Shown here: piece by piece, positions 43,241 to 54,838 of the stretch | Layout: the number at the start of each line of letters is the position of its first letter | Numbering within the stretch: the stretch's first letter is position 1 | Source of the DNA: Bubalus kerabau | Lineage: Eukaryota; Chordata; Mammalia; Artiodactyla; Bovidae | NCBI RefSeq assembly: GCF_029407905.1 | Contig: NC_073630.1 | Location: 54,895,001-54,959,000, forward strand | DNA: 64,000 nt | Reading direction: 5' to 3' | Made by a program: the position numbers and the translations under genes | Notes under the pieces: model-generated | Told to the model about the DNA's origin: nothing | Databases searched by the model: none | Seen by the model: only the letters and a program-made list of their open reading frames with translations

Positions 43241-43453
43241 AGGGCTTCCCAGATGACTCAGTGATAAAGAATCCACCTGCTAATGCAGGAGATGTGAGTC
43301 CAATCCCTGGGATGGGATGAACTCTGGGAAGGACATGACAATCCAGTCTAGTATTCTTGCCTGAGAAATCACATGGACAGAGGAATCTGGCAGACTATAG
43401 TCCAAGGGATTGCAAAAGAGTCGGACACAACTTAGCAACAAAACAACAACAAC
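43241..43453 (+). mobile_element. Bov-tA SINE with TSD
   Basis: Head GGGCTTCCCAGATGACTCAG and (AAC)n tail at 43438-43453. Imperfect 11-bp TSD ATCTTATCCAT (43230-43240) and ATTTTATCCAT (43454-43464). The body is more diverged than average. Confidence 0.93.
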
Positions 43454-45571
43454 ATTTTATCCATTCCAATACTTTAATTGTTCTTTACATGTTTATAATT
43501 CTCAAAGCTATATTTCCAAACAAGATTGACTAATTGATCATCTGATTGATGAATTTTGGCCTTTGCTTACTTACCCTCATCTCTACTTTGATCTTTCACA
43601 GCCCCCCTGAATAGTAACATATTTAAGACAGCATTCTTTATTCAACTTATCAATTGTCATTTGTCAGATCAGTAAAGCCAGTAATGCCAGCATGATTACT
43701 GACTACTTAGACTTTTTTTTAGATTAAGACTCCTATAATATAGCACATGTGAAAATTTTAACTCTGGAAGCTCAAGTTCCAAGCCTAGCATTCCAGATTG
43801 GAAAATAAATTCCATATAAAACAAAGGTAGTTTTGATTTGCAGTTTATGGAATATTTACCTTTAAAATTTTCAGGAGCCTCTTATTTTAGTCTTGAGAAA
43901 ATTCAAATGCAAATATTATTAAATAAATATTCTTTAGGTTAAGGTTATCCCATCAATCAAACGATCACCCATCAATTAGCAGATGGGGCAGGAAAAAATT
44001 TGGTTGACTTGACTGAGAAATCTTGGCCTTTATGTGGTAATGATTTGAAATCACTGCTAGTAGTTAGTTTTTTGATTTGACATTATTTAAAATAAAACTC
44101 TGAATGCGTCCAAACCATATGTAAGAATCTGAGTAGTGTGAATGTACAGTAATTAACAAGAATCACAAACATCTGTTCCAACTGGTGAACTGATATAAGT
44201 TTGAAAAGCAACTGTGAACAAAATGTTGATGGATTGTGGTCATTATCCTCATACTGATTAATCTTATTCATCAGCCTGTCAGAATATTAGGTCATGAAAA
44301 AACATGATCTATTAATAGTGACATAAAAACATAATTGTATATATTTAAAAAAACTTTGTTTTCTTAATTTCTTTAAAACTGCAGCGGGGATTAACATGCT
44401 TAATTTCCTGCATTGGTTCTCTGAATTCACTTTATATAATTTTCAAGGTAATAGATAATCTGCAGATGTAACACAAGAAAGATAATCCCTATTTCAGGAA
44501 ACTCACACTGTCATCACCACAGGGAAAAAATTCATGCCAATATTTAGGTCTTATTTGAGTTATCTAAACTTAATATGCAAAGATGATACAAGAGACACTC
44601 TGTTAACTTTGTCTTTGAAAAATTTATGTCATTATTTACAGAAAAACTCTGTTGTTTAATATTATACCTATAGTATGGTTTTTGTCTTGGCCCTCCTCAA
44701 GTTAAGCAGCAGCTTTGCCCCTCGTAGTGGAGTTTATACATAGTTTATTAGGTGTATTACCATGTGAGAAAAGATATGCTTTAGAAAAATCTAATTACAT
44801 GTGTTTTAGGTTGAGGGTTCTTTAAGGCAAAGGCACAATTCTTCGATATTTAATATGCAGCCAGGATAAATGCTTTGACCCACCACTGGTGGAGTATGAA
44901 GTCCTTTATGTAAGCAATGAGAAAGCCTTCTAATACAGCCAAAACCAAAGCCACAAGTGAATTATAAAAGTCTTAGCTCTCAAATGAAATCAATTACCTA
45001 CAAACTCACATCACATATTTAGTTTATCCCAGAGAGACAACAAAAAGGGATTTTGGGTTTTTTTTTTCCCTCCCCCACTTCATAATGGCTAGGGAGAATT
45101 GTTTATTTGTACTGGTTTCATTGCTTATCAGTTATTTGTCATCTTTCAGTTAATCTGAAAATTGCTATGAAAAGCTCTTTCTACACTACTCCCTGTATAC
45201 TTTGCAAAAATATTAAAATTGAAAATGGCATAAAATTCTGTGCATTACCTATTTTGTCCATCCTTGAGCTTACTTACAGATTTAAAGAGTCTAATATTCA
45301 GTGGTTTTTAAGAAATAGGTGACATATTTCAATCTTTATTCCAGTAAACAATCCATATTGCTTATATAATACTTGACTCAAAATGTGAAAATCAAACCAA
45401 ACCAACAAACAAAATATAAAATAATCTCTGAAAACTAATAGTTCCAAATAAAAATATTAATTTATTTTTTAAACTCTCCAGGATGTCATGAACCATTAAG
45501 AGACAGCAATTTTTGTATTTTCTACTGTAACTTGAGGGCCTGGAACAATGCCAGGTACATCTTAGGTAGCA

Positions 45572-45599
<28 letters not shown>
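45572..45599. repeat. (AT)n microsatellite followed by T run
   Basis: Fourteen AT units, then ten T's with one break. Confidence 0.95.
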
Positions 45600-45611
<12 letters not shown>

Positions 45612-46994
45612 AGACTGGATAAGTGTCCAAATCATGTGAATAAACTCTTTAAATTAAATGAATTTGTGAATTTAAAATGTATTTGATATTAACAATTAGC
45701 AAGTGGCCTGAAATCACTCCTCAAAAAGGCTAAAAATCTGAGCAGAAAAAAATAAATAATGCCAATATTATGCACAATAGCTTGAAACTCTGTTGGTTAT
45801 TAAAATAGGGAAGGAGATCAGAATTAATATATTCTCCTGGGGATTTAGAGCCCTCAAGGACTCACCAGGTTTTTTTTTTTGTTTGTTTTAAAGTTCTTCA
45901 GACTATAATATGAATAAAAAATACTGAAATCATGTTTTCAAGTTCTTTATTAAAATAAGTATTTAATGCAGGAAAAAAATCCAAGTCATAAATGTGACTA
46001 CAGGGAAACAATCATCAAAAAGTGTTGGGAGACTCTGAATCGTATTTGTGTAGATCATAAAAGTCTTAGAACTGGAGTTAAACAGGAAGTTAGAGGTCAT
46101 TTACTCTAATCTTATGTCTGAGGAAATGATTCTTTCTTCAAATACAATATACACAATTACAGTACATTTTCATTTATCTGAGTTCTGAGTTACTCGAAAG
46201 CTCAGCTCACTAATTTATTTTCCCACTTGACTTTTATGAAAAAGAAAGAAATTATGAATAGGAAAGATAATTAATACACTTAAAGATAACTCTGGGATAC
46301 TTCAACACCCTGAAGTGTCTTTTCAGCCATCAGAAAAAGATACAATTATCTTCAGTATTATTTTAGTGCTAACTCTTTGACTTCATACCCAGGTGTGGAA
46401 ACTCTACCTTATATGGATACTGTGCACTGTAGGATTTGCCTTGAAATACATGAGTATTAGATAAATAAGGCAAGACACAAGGTTCAAATGATGCTGAAGA
46501 AAGAAAAGAAAGGACAGTAAGTAGGAACAGTATAAATTGTGAGAAATATAGAAAGAAATAAAAAAGGAAAGGAAAATTAAAACTTGAAGATACAGATATA
46601 GCAAGATATAAAAGAAGGGACTGGCAAATTCTTGATTCTGGAGTTATAACATAACACATCACTCTTATCTCAGATTCTCTTTTCATACCCTGAAAGAACA
46701 TTATGCTACAACTGAGACACTTTCTTCCTTATGCTTCCTTACAACACACCCCAAGGTAATCTCAAAAAGGTCTCTGCAGCTCACAATCAGACTCTCCTAA
46801 TAAAAATATGCAAGTATAACAGAATTCTGAGAGAAAATCACTTGGTCTGATAATTACAATATTCCTAACATGTGAAATGGCCGCTTTTGCTTTAATTACT
46901 TCAGTAATAGGAGTGCCTCCATGACCCCCAAATTCCTTTAAAAGTGCTTACAGTGATTTTGTTTTCTTCAAAGTATTAAGAGGTTTAGAACCTT

Positions 46995-47165
46995 TCTCAT
47001 CTCTCTTTTTTTCCATCCTTTGTCTTCATTTTACCTGTGCCCACCTGTCTCATCCAACTCCCAACCCTTCCTGCTTATCCTCATGTTCTTCCTGTTTATC
47101 TTTTCCTCTTTGTCCGTCTCCTTCCCACTCTCTGCTCTCCTTCCCCTCTCCTGCTTTCTGAATTT
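46995..47165. repeat. Polypyrimidine (C/T-rich) tract, about 170 nt
   Basis: The plus strand is about four-fifths pyrimidine from CTTTCTCATCTC to CCTCTCCTGCTTTCTG, with no fixed period. It is strongly strand-asymmetric and capable in principle of triplex formation, but not a simple repeat. Confidence 0.75.
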
Positions 47166-47689
47166 ATAAATTCTTTAAATACAGTGCTAAAGTGTAATAG
47201 AATAAACTGAGCCAGTGTCTTAAATGTTAGTTGTAGAAGCTCCTGGTGTGTTGCAATAATTATTCAGTACATGTAGTTAATGCATTCTTAAACAATAATC
47301 ATTACTACTTGCTAAGAACAGGTAAAGCTATTAAGAGGGTCTCAAAACAGAATAACCTTTAACTCATCTGAGCAATAAAAGAATTTTTAGTACAATTTAT
47401 GAGGTTTCAAATCCCAAACCTTCACTTTGATAAAAGAGCCTTTGGGTGGTATTTTCTACCCTCGAAGGATCAACTATAGCTACTTCTCTATTTCACTATT
47501 ATTTGAAAGCTCTGCTATAAAATGGTTTCTTCAAATGAATGGGAGTATCACAGGCAATATGTTCTCTAAATTTTATTGGCCTAAATCATGCTGATGAGCC
47601 AAAGCACTTTCTATAAGTCATTTCTAAACATTATGTGGTTAAAAACCATGTGAGCTTTGATTGCCACTCAAACTCTCATTCAACACCCG

Positions 47690-47830
47690 ATGTTGTTGCT
47701 ACTTACTATCTTGTGACCTTGACTTCATCTCCTTGACTATAATTTCCTCACTTGTAAAACTGGAACAATAAAACTGACTTTGCAGGGTTATAGGTGGAGA
47801 CAGTGAGGCATTTTGAAATGTCTCTCAAAT
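47690..47830 (-). repeat. MIR SINE relic
   Basis: CTTACTATCTTGTGACCTTGAC, then ATTTCCTCACTTGTAAAACTGG and AGGGTTATAGGTGGAG follow the MIR core on this strand. Confidence 0.65.
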
Positions 47831-48299
47831 AATTGAATATATTACATACATATGTATATATGTTATTTACACATATTGTATCACCTATTATATAATATTT
47901 ACAGATATATTTATATACTATATAATATATATAAAATACAGTGACCATGCATTTAAACACAAATGCAAACAGCTGTCACTGTTAACTTATTAAAATATAT
48001 CTTTTCATGCTTATTGCTTAGATGCATTTTAATTTAAAGTTCGCCCATATACATCCCCCCAATTTTCTCCTTTTTCCAATTCCACCAATTTTACTGAGTC
48101 AATAAGAAGAATTTTCCTTGACATCACTGATGTCTATTCATTTACCTTTCCAAACACTGGTCCAATTTGACACTGAATACCATTATATTTGTATCTGTGT
48201 ATTACATTTTTGCAAGACAGATATGCTGGGATCAGGGAGGCATAAACTTAAAACACATAAAAGATATTGGATAGCAAGGTTTCTTTATTGGTTAAGACT
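47831..48299. other. AT-rich, no gene
   Basis: TATA-rich low-complexity sequence at 47836-47940, then unique DNA. Nothing else is supported. Confidence 0.5.
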
Positions 48300-48335
48300 T
48301 TTTTTAGTCATTCATTTAAACAACATTTATTGGCT

Positions 48336-48547
48336 TGTTGTTGTTGTTCAGTCACTAAGTCATGTCCAACTCTTTTCAACTCCATGGGGTACAACCCGCC
48401 AGGCTCCTCTGTCCACGGATTTTCCAGGCGAGAATCCTAGTGTGGGTTGCCATGTCCTACTCCAGGGGATCTTCCCAATCCAGGAATCGGACCCACATTT
48501 CTTGCATTGGCAGGGGATTCTTTACCACTGAGACACCTGGGAAGCCC
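48336..48547 (-). mobile_element. Bov-tA SINE with perfect TSD
   Basis: The plus strand runs from TGTTGTTGTTGTTCAGTCAC to CCACTGAGACACCTGGGAAGC. A perfect 12-bp TSD CATTTATTGGCT lies at 48324-48335 and 48548-48559. It interrupts the L2 relic. Confidence 0.96.
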
Positions 48548-48582
48548 CATTTATTGGCTACTTATGACAAAAAAAAAAAAAG

Positions 48583-48789
48583 AGGGGGACTTCCCTGGTG
48601 GCTCAGGTGGTAAAGAATCTGCATGCAATGTGAGAGACCTGGCTTCAATCCCTGAGTCAGGAAGATCCCCTGGAGAAGGGCCTGGCAACCCACTCCAGTA
48701 ATCTTGCCTAGAGAATTCCATGGACAGAAGAGCCTGGAAGGCTACAGTCCATGATTGCAAAGAGCTGGACATGACTGAGTGACTAACAC
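48583..48789 (+). mobile_element. Bov-tA SINE, opposite orientation, 24 bp from the previous SINE's TSD
   Basis: Head GGGGGACTTCCCTGGTGGC and end GCTGGACATGACTGAGTGACT, AACAC. TSD TATGACAAAAA (48563-48573) and TATGATAAAAA (48790-48800). With the preceding minus-strand SINE it forms a tail-out inverted pair (48336-48789) able to fold into a long RNA hairpin. Confidence 0.93.
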
Positions 48790-49054
48790 TATGATAAAAA
48801 TATATTGGGTGATACACAGAAGAGATATTTCCTACTCCCAAAGAGTTGAAATTAAATTATTTGAGTCTGTTTCATAATGGACTGACTTTAAAATGTGTTT
48901 CTTGAAGGACCAGTGCATACAAGGAAATACACTGAATGTTGTAGGGATACAAAAATTAAGATAATAGAATGCTTGTTAGAGTTTGTATGATTAATATGTC
49001 ATTATTATATGAAGTAATATGAGAATCAGTATATATTAATAACATTAATAGTAA

Positions 49055-49235
49055 TTTCTAACATTAAAAAACACTTATGTCAAAAGTTATTGTATAATTC
49101 TAATTTTACAGATGAGAAAACTGAAGTGCAGAAGTCATTTTATTCAAGATCATGTGGCTACTAAGTTTAACAGCTTAGATTTGAGTGTGTGTGATTGAAC
49201 TCCATATCCCAACACTGTGATACATTGCCTCTTTT
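49055..49235 (+). repeat. MIR SINE relic
   Basis: TTCTAATTTTACAGATGAGAA, then CTGAAGTGCAGAAGTCATTT and GTGGCTACTAAGTTTAACAG give the MIR core and 3' part in the expected order. An A run follows at 49250-49264. Confidence 0.8.
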
Positions 49236-49689
49236 AACTGATAAAAGCAAAAAAAAAAAAAAAAGGAAAGAAAAGAAATCTAATATCTATGACATACCTA
49301 ACACAATTAGAATAAGTTGTAGGTTCCTAATAGTTTATTTTTTTTTTCTGAGATGGCATATGGGTTGAACTTTGAATGCTAATCATAATTTTGCTGGATT
49401 AGATAGAAGGTGCAGTTAGCAGATGGAAAGGTTTTAGTCTGAAGCAAAAGTCTGATCAGTGGTATCTAAAATGCCACAGGGGGTGATCTATAAGCAGTGA
49501 AATTTGGATAGAGACAAGGCCATGGACTTGACCCTGGAACAATTCAGGTCTGAATAGCATGAGTCCATTTACACACTGATTTTTTTCAATATTCATAGTA
49601 TGTACATTTTGTTTTATGGATCTTCAAATTAATTATGTGGGAACGTTTATGTTTTATTAGAAATCAAAATATGTGGCATCAAAAGAACT
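49236..49689. other. No gene or repeat beyond poly-A tracts
   Basis: An A-run and AAAG-rich patch at 49249-49277 and a T run at 49338-49349. The remainder is unique. Confidence 0.5.
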
Positions 49690-49800
49690 TGGGTATATAA
49701 ATGTATGTATAACTGAATCACTTTTTTGTACTCCTGAAACTAACACAATGCTGTAAATCAACTGTACATCAATAAAAAGAAATAAATTTTTAAAAAGAAA
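49690..49800 (+). mobile_element. Older L1 3' terminus with poly-A
   Basis: ATGTATAACTGAATCAC, then CTGAAACTAACACAATGC and TGTAAATCAACTGTACATC ending in AATAAAAAGAAATAAATTTTTA. Same terminus as at 37130-37212. The 5' boundary is uncertain. Confidence 0.75.
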
Positions 49801-50666
49801 AAAAGAGTTGGAGATTGAAAAGCAAAAATAAAACAAGTAAACAAACAAAGCAATAACAAAAACCCATAAAAAACAACTAGGGTTTAAGTCCTAATTCTAT
49901 CCAAACTACTTTCATACCATTGGGTGAGTCATTTATCAATCACTTTGTTTTTGAGGCAGAGATAGCAGTACCTGGATTTTTGACAGTGTGGGGTCAGTGC
50001 CCCTACCCCCACATTGTTTGAGGGTCAACTGTGTAGAGGGGAAAAGTGAACATTATAGCTGAAAGACATGAATGAAGAAATTCTACAGCCATGAGAGCCC
50101 TTTAAATCTTTTAAAAAGATAAACCGCTGAAAGTGTAGACCACCTGACAAGGTGTGACAGCCTAATCTTCTTGAGGCGTTTGAAGAGGTCTCCAGAGCTG
50201 TCTGAACCTGAAGAACTGTGACTCTGCTGATCCTGAAACAATCCTGCTACATTTCAGGCAGCCCAGGAAGGTTCTGCTTAAATGACTGCATGAAATCATT
50301 CTTAACATATGGAGCTATAAAATAATGCTGTGTGTTGTCAGATACACCAGTTTTAACTGTCTCCAAGAGCAAAGGTAACAACGTTAAATACACCACATAT
50401 CATGGCTTCTTTCTAGTTCTGTCACTGTCTAGATCCATGCAGAAGCTACTGAATAAAATGGTTGACTTGAGCACCTTCATCCTTGGGAAGGTGAAGCAGA
50501 GGATGAAAATCTTTTCTCAAAGTGTGAGAAAAGGAGAGGTAAATTTGGAGTTTTCAATTACACAAGACAAATTTCAGGCCCTTTTGAGAGAGCTGCAATC
50601 CACCGTCAGATAAAACTGAGACACCTTTAGTAGTTAAAAAGGAAAATGATAATTTTTAAAAAGAAA
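49801..50666. other. No recognised repeat; one unassigned 93-codon frame
   Basis: A frame at 50332-50613 (plus) encodes a lysine- and leucine-rich peptide (for example STFILGKVKQRMKIF and DKFQALLRELQSTV). It has no start context I trust and I recognise no family. Upstream, from about 50160, other phases also read like degraded coding sequence (EAFEEVSRAV). A decayed processed pseudogene is possible but unproven. The segment at 49975-50035 resembles the end of an ancient interspersed repeat I cannot name. Confidence 0.3.
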
Positions 50667-50888
50667 TTCCCAGGATCCCCAGGTGGCTCAGTGGTAAAAT
50701 AATCCCCCTGCCAATGTGAGACACAGGAGACAGGAGCTCGATCCCTTGGTCAGAAAGATCCCCTAGAGGAGAGAAGGGCAACCCACTCCAGTAGTCTTGC
50801 CTAAAATTCCCATGGACTAAGGAGCCTGGCAGGCTACACTCCATGAGGTCATAACAGTCACACACTACTGGACAACTGATCACTCAAC
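50667..50888 (+). mobile_element. Bov-tA SINE
   Basis: Head CCCAGGATCCCCAGGTGGC and body with GAAGGGCAACCCACTCCAG. The 3' end is diverged (CACACTACTGGACAACTG). Possible 9-bp A-rich TSD AAAAAGAAA (50658-50666 and 50889-50897). Moderately old. Confidence 0.88.
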
Positions 50889-50897
50889 AAAAAGAAA

Positions 50898-52197
50898 AAC
50901 AATCTCAAAAGTTGGGCAGAATTAGGTCCTTGGCCTTGAGAAAAACTCGGAAGCCAGGACTGGAGTCCTCTGTGTTCCCCTGTTCTTTCCTTCCTTCTCT
51001 TCTGTATTATTACTTGCTAAATCAACTACAGCTGCTTACCTCGGGCCAGTGCATTTAAGCCCTTTCTTTAGGGTTTTGATAGTACCCTGTGAGAATTTCA
51101 CCCATAACTCCTTACCAGTTCCCTACACTGTCTTGACTTCTCTACCAGAAAATTGTTATTATATTTATAAGAGCATTCTGAGAATATTTCACCAAGCTGC
51201 TAACAAAACTCTGTTTTATACAGCCAATGAATTATGCCTTCAATGTCTTTTTATCTCTGCATGATGTCCTAGATTAATGCACTATATAATGTTTGTAAAT
51301 ACAACCATGTTTTTTCTTTAAAAGTCACTAAGAGGATTTTAATAAACATTGAATTGATCAATGTGTTAATTGGTTCCAGATAATGTTTATCAAATATTTA
51401 GAAAGAGAAAATAGAGTACTGTATGGCAAATAATCCAATTCAAGGAAGTCATTTTATTGGAAGAGATTTGCTTAAATAGGGATAGAATTTCAACACTAAG
51501 AGCTGTTTTAAATACAAATGGGAAAAGAGGTAAGAATTAGCTTAAGTAAAAGTTCATACAACATTAGGTTTGCAAATTCAGTTGAACAAAGTTAGAAAAT
51601 TTGTATTTTGTGTTACAAGATACATTGAAATTATGTCCTTTGGTTGTGTGTGATAGACCACATGGATTTTAATTTTATTAGTATTATTTATTAACATAAT
51701 GTTCTACAATGCAAAACTGATGACCTAACTAATGATTTCTCCTGATTCTGAATATGAGGGGCTGTTTGATCATTTGGGAAAAAAAAGTCATACAAAACAG
51801 ATCAAATTATCTATCTATCTATATGTAACTTTTTGTCCCTTTTGCACTATCTAGCAGATGGAATTCAAACTGTTATTGAAAATTTAAATTTCAAGCAATA
51901 AAAACAATTAATGGATAAAAGTGTGATAACTTACTATCTAAAAGTGTAATAACATTTCTAATGTTAATGAAAACTCTTGGGCTCCCAAGGGAGCAGCAAA
52001 TTCTTCCCAGAGTCTCCACATGCTTCATGGCAAACAGCCATTCGAGTTTACAAGGCAAACTTGACTTTTGGACATTCATTTCCAACTTTGCGTTTTCTTT
52101 CTTATAGCCAAATGGAGACAAAGAATTAGAATTTCCTGACTTGGAACCTAAAGTTGGTCCATTACATTTACATTTTATCTCTGCCTATATTTTACAG
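50898..52197. other. Repeat-free interval, no gene
   Basis: About 1.3 kb unique DNA. A (CTAT)n-like tract lies at 51812-51824. The best open frames are 71-76 codons without family resemblance. No exon is called. Confidence 0.45.
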
Positions 52198-52204
52198 GGC
52201 AATT

Positions 52205-52420
52205 GAAAGTGAAAATGTTAGTCCCTCAGTCCTGTCCTACTCTTTGCAACTCTGTGGGCTGTAGCCCACCAGGCTTTTCTGTCTATGGAATTCTCCAGGC
52301 AAGGATACTGGAGTGGGTTGCAATTTCCTTCGCCAAGGGATCTTCCTGACCCAGGGATCACCCAGGGCTCCTGCTTTGCAGGTGTATTCTTTACTGTCTG
52401 AGCCACCAGGGAAGTCCCAC
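52205..52420 (-). mobile_element. Bov-tA SINE with TSD
   Basis: The plus strand runs from GAAAGTGAAAATGTTAGTCC to GAGCCACCAGGGAAGTCCC. Short TSD GGCAATT (52198-52204 and 52423-52429), with similar bases just outside. Confidence 0.92.
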
Positions 52421-52429
52421 ACGGCAATT

Positions 52430-53294
52430 AAATTGACATTAAACCATTAAACCCAACAAGGATGTTCCACAAAACCTAGAATGGAGATTTTTTTCCAACA
52501 AGTTTATTGTCACTGGAGAATTTAGGATTAAAAGCGACATGGACAGCAGGATTTGCACTGGGAAAAAAAATATGAGGAAAGCCATGATTTTTTTTCTTCT
52601 TAATATGACCTTAACAGAGAAATAACATAAAGGGGAATTCTACATTTTAAGACTTGAAGATATATACAATTAAAAAAAATGTTCTGAGTGATGCAGTGAG
52701 AGAAAAATGTCAGTAAGTCAGATGTAGATATGACAAGAGTCTTATATTTTATTATAAAAATCCTTACCAAATTTTCTGTTACTTCCCTACAGTGTAAGAA
52801 ATAGTTTGTCAGATATATATGTTATGAAAGAAGATATACTTGAAAATGCAATGTTTAGGTCACATAAATATGTGTTTTCTTTTATATAAAAATATTATTC
52901 AAGATTATATTTAATTTTCAACATCACTGTGCATTTTAATATAAAAATAATTTATGTTGCAATTAAAGCTTTAGACCTAGTTTATTCTTTGAGTTATGGG
53001 TAGTTCAATGCCAAAAATATTTGAGTTCTTCCCTGTGCTTAAGCTTATTTTGTACCAAAATTACTCCTAAGCAATATTTTGCTTCTCAAATCTATTTATA
53101 ATTATTTAATAATTATAATAGATTTATAAAAATCTATTATAATTATTTATCTTGTATCATAGCTTCCACAAGATAAAGGACTTAAGAATATCTCACCTTT
53201 GTCAGAGAGGTATCTATTTGTGCAGTTATGTTATGTTTACTGCTAAAAATATGACAGCATTACATAGTGTTTGCATCATAAAATGAGGTGTGGT
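52430..53294. other. AT-rich unique DNA with an inverted repeat
   Basis: No transposon or exon seen. Contains the AT-rich inverted repeat at 53089-53147. Confidence 0.5.
53089..53147. repeat. AT-rich inverted repeat with a third arm
   Basis: AATCTATTTATAATTATT (53089-53106) pairs with AATAATTATAATAGATT (53108-53124), one unpaired T in an 18-bp stem with almost no loop. A second copy of the first arm, AATCTATTATAATTATT, lies at 53131-53147. Two alternative hairpins are possible. It contains no transposon terminus I recognise. Confidence 0.85.
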
Positions 53295-53304
53295 ATGACA
53301 TCAT

Positions 53305-54337
53305 CCTGAAAGAGATGGGAATACCAGACCACCTGACTTGCCTCTTGAGAAACCTGTATGCAGGTCAGGAAGCAACAGTTAGAACTGGACATGGAACAAC
53401 AGACTGGTTCCAAATAGGAAAAGGAGTTCGTCAAGGCTGTATATTGTCACCCTGCTTATTTAACTTCTATGCAGAGTACATCATGAAAAACACTGGGCTG
53501 GAAGAAGCACAAGAAAGAATCAAGATTGCCGAGAGAAATATCAATAACCTCAGATATGCAGATGACACCACCCTTAAGGCAGAAAGTGAAGAGGAACTAA
53601 AAAGCCTCTTGATGAAAGTGAAGAGAAGAATGAAAAAGTTGGCTTAAAGCTCAACATTCAGAAAACTAAGATCATGCCATCTGGTCCCATCACTTCATGG
53701 GAAATAGATGGGGAAACAGTGGAAATAGTGTCAGACTCTATTTTGGGGGGCTCCAAAATCACTGCAGATGGTGACTGCAGCCATGAAATTAAAAGACGCT
53801 TACTCCTTGGAAGGAAAATTATGACCAACCTAGATAGCATATTCAAAAGCAGAGACATTACTTTGCCAACAAAGGTTCGTCTAGTCAAGGCTATAGTTTT
53901 TCCAGTGGTCATGTATGGATGTGAGAGTTGGACTATAAAGAAAGCTGAGCACTGAAGAATTGATGCTTTTGAGCTGTGGTGTTGGAGAAGACTCTTGAGA
54001 GTCCCTTGGACTGCAAGGAGATCCAACCAGTCCATTCTGAAGGAGATCAGCCCTGGGATTTCTTTGGAAGGAATGATGCTAAAGCTGAAACCTCAGTACT
54101 TTGGCCAGCTCATGCGAAGAGTTGACTCACTGGAAAAGACTCTGATGCTGGGAGGGATTGGGGGCAGGAGGAAAAGTGGACCACAGAGGATGAGATGGCT
54201 GGATGGCATCACCGACTCGATGGACATGAGTTTGTGTAAACTCCAGGAGTTGGTGATGGACAGGGATGCCTGGCATGCTGTGATTCATGGGTTGCAAAGA
54301 GTCAGACACGACTGAGCGACTGAAGTGAACTGAACAG
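53305..54337 (+). mobile_element. BovB LINE, 5'-truncated, with TSD
   Basis: A 1033-bp copy starting in the block KEMGIPDHLTCLL and ending at GAAGTGAACTGAACAG. TSD ATGACATCAT (53295-53304) and ATGACATTAT (54338-54347), one mismatch. Frames of 119, 93 and 106 codons cover the RT with YADD at about 53557-53568, the DGDCSHEIKRR block and the C-terminal WTARRSNQ block. A single-base loss near 53623 separates the first two. Relatively young. Confidence 0.95.
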
Positions 54338-54347
54338 ATGACATTAT

Positions 54348-54540
54348 TTCCTCCCTCAAGGAGGAAAGTCTTCTGGGCCTCTTACTTCTCAAACAGGAGA
54401 GTGAAGGAAATTAGCTGGCAAAAAGTCTTTGAACTATGTCTTTATCAGTATGTCATGAAAGCCAAGCCCACATTAGATAGTTAAAAAGATAAAGGACAAG
54501 GTAAATATCTAGTTGAAGAGTGTATCAAAACAGTAATCTG
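54348..54540. other. No gene or repeat seen
   Basis: Short unique interval between the BovB and a MIR relic. Confidence 0.5.
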
Positions 54541-54712
54541 AGTTGAAGAGATTTGTGCCAGTTATTTAAACATTTTGAGCCTTCAGTTCCTTCATTTTTA
54601 AAGTAGGGTTGATGATAGTTATTTGTAAAAATTATGAGGCAACCAGTCTAAGAAGATTATTTCAGTGTCTGAAACTTAGTAAATACTCAATGAACATTAT
54701 ATTTTATTTGAT
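54541..54712 (-). repeat. MIR SINE relic
   Basis: TTTGAGCCTTCAGTTCCTTC, then TAAAGTAGGGTTGATGATAG, then CAGTGTCTGAAACTTAGTAAATACTCAATG: the full MIR core and 3' end on this strand. Confidence 0.8.
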
Positions 54713-54777
54713 GTTAGGATATTTCATTTGAACTAAAATAGTATGTTTTTCTCTACTGTGTGGGTATATGCATCCAT

Positions 54778-54806
54778 GTATATGTATGTATATATATATA
54801 TATATT
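54778..54806. repeat. (TATG)n/(TA)n microsatellite
   Basis: GTATATGTATGTATATATATATATATAT, a compound tract. Confidence 0.9.
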
Positions 54807-54838
54807 TGTTTATTATACATTTTTATTTATATTACTAT

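Larger units (their letters stand above)
43465..47689. other. 4.2 kb almost free of young transposons, no gene
   Basis: The longest interval in the window without a BovB, Bov-tA or BOV-A2. It holds an (AT)n tract (45572-45599), T runs at 45060 and 45873, and a pyrimidine tract (46995-47165). A faint old SINE-like segment may lie at 46055-46130. The largest chance frame is 110 codons (46369-46701, minus), low-complexity in composition. No exon is supported. Confidence 0.5.
48300..48960 (-). repeat. L2 relic split by two Bov-tA SINEs
   Basis: TTCATTTAAACAACATTTATTGG before the first SINE, GGCTACTTATG between the SINEs, and ATTGGGTGATACACAGAAG with CCTACTCCCAAAGAGTTG after the second SINE join into a continuous antisense L2 3' end. 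Confidence 0.55.

Noticed and set aside
49975..50035. DNA transposon terminus
   Set aside because: The segment has the feel of an ancient repeat end, but I could not find its partner terminal repeat or name the family.
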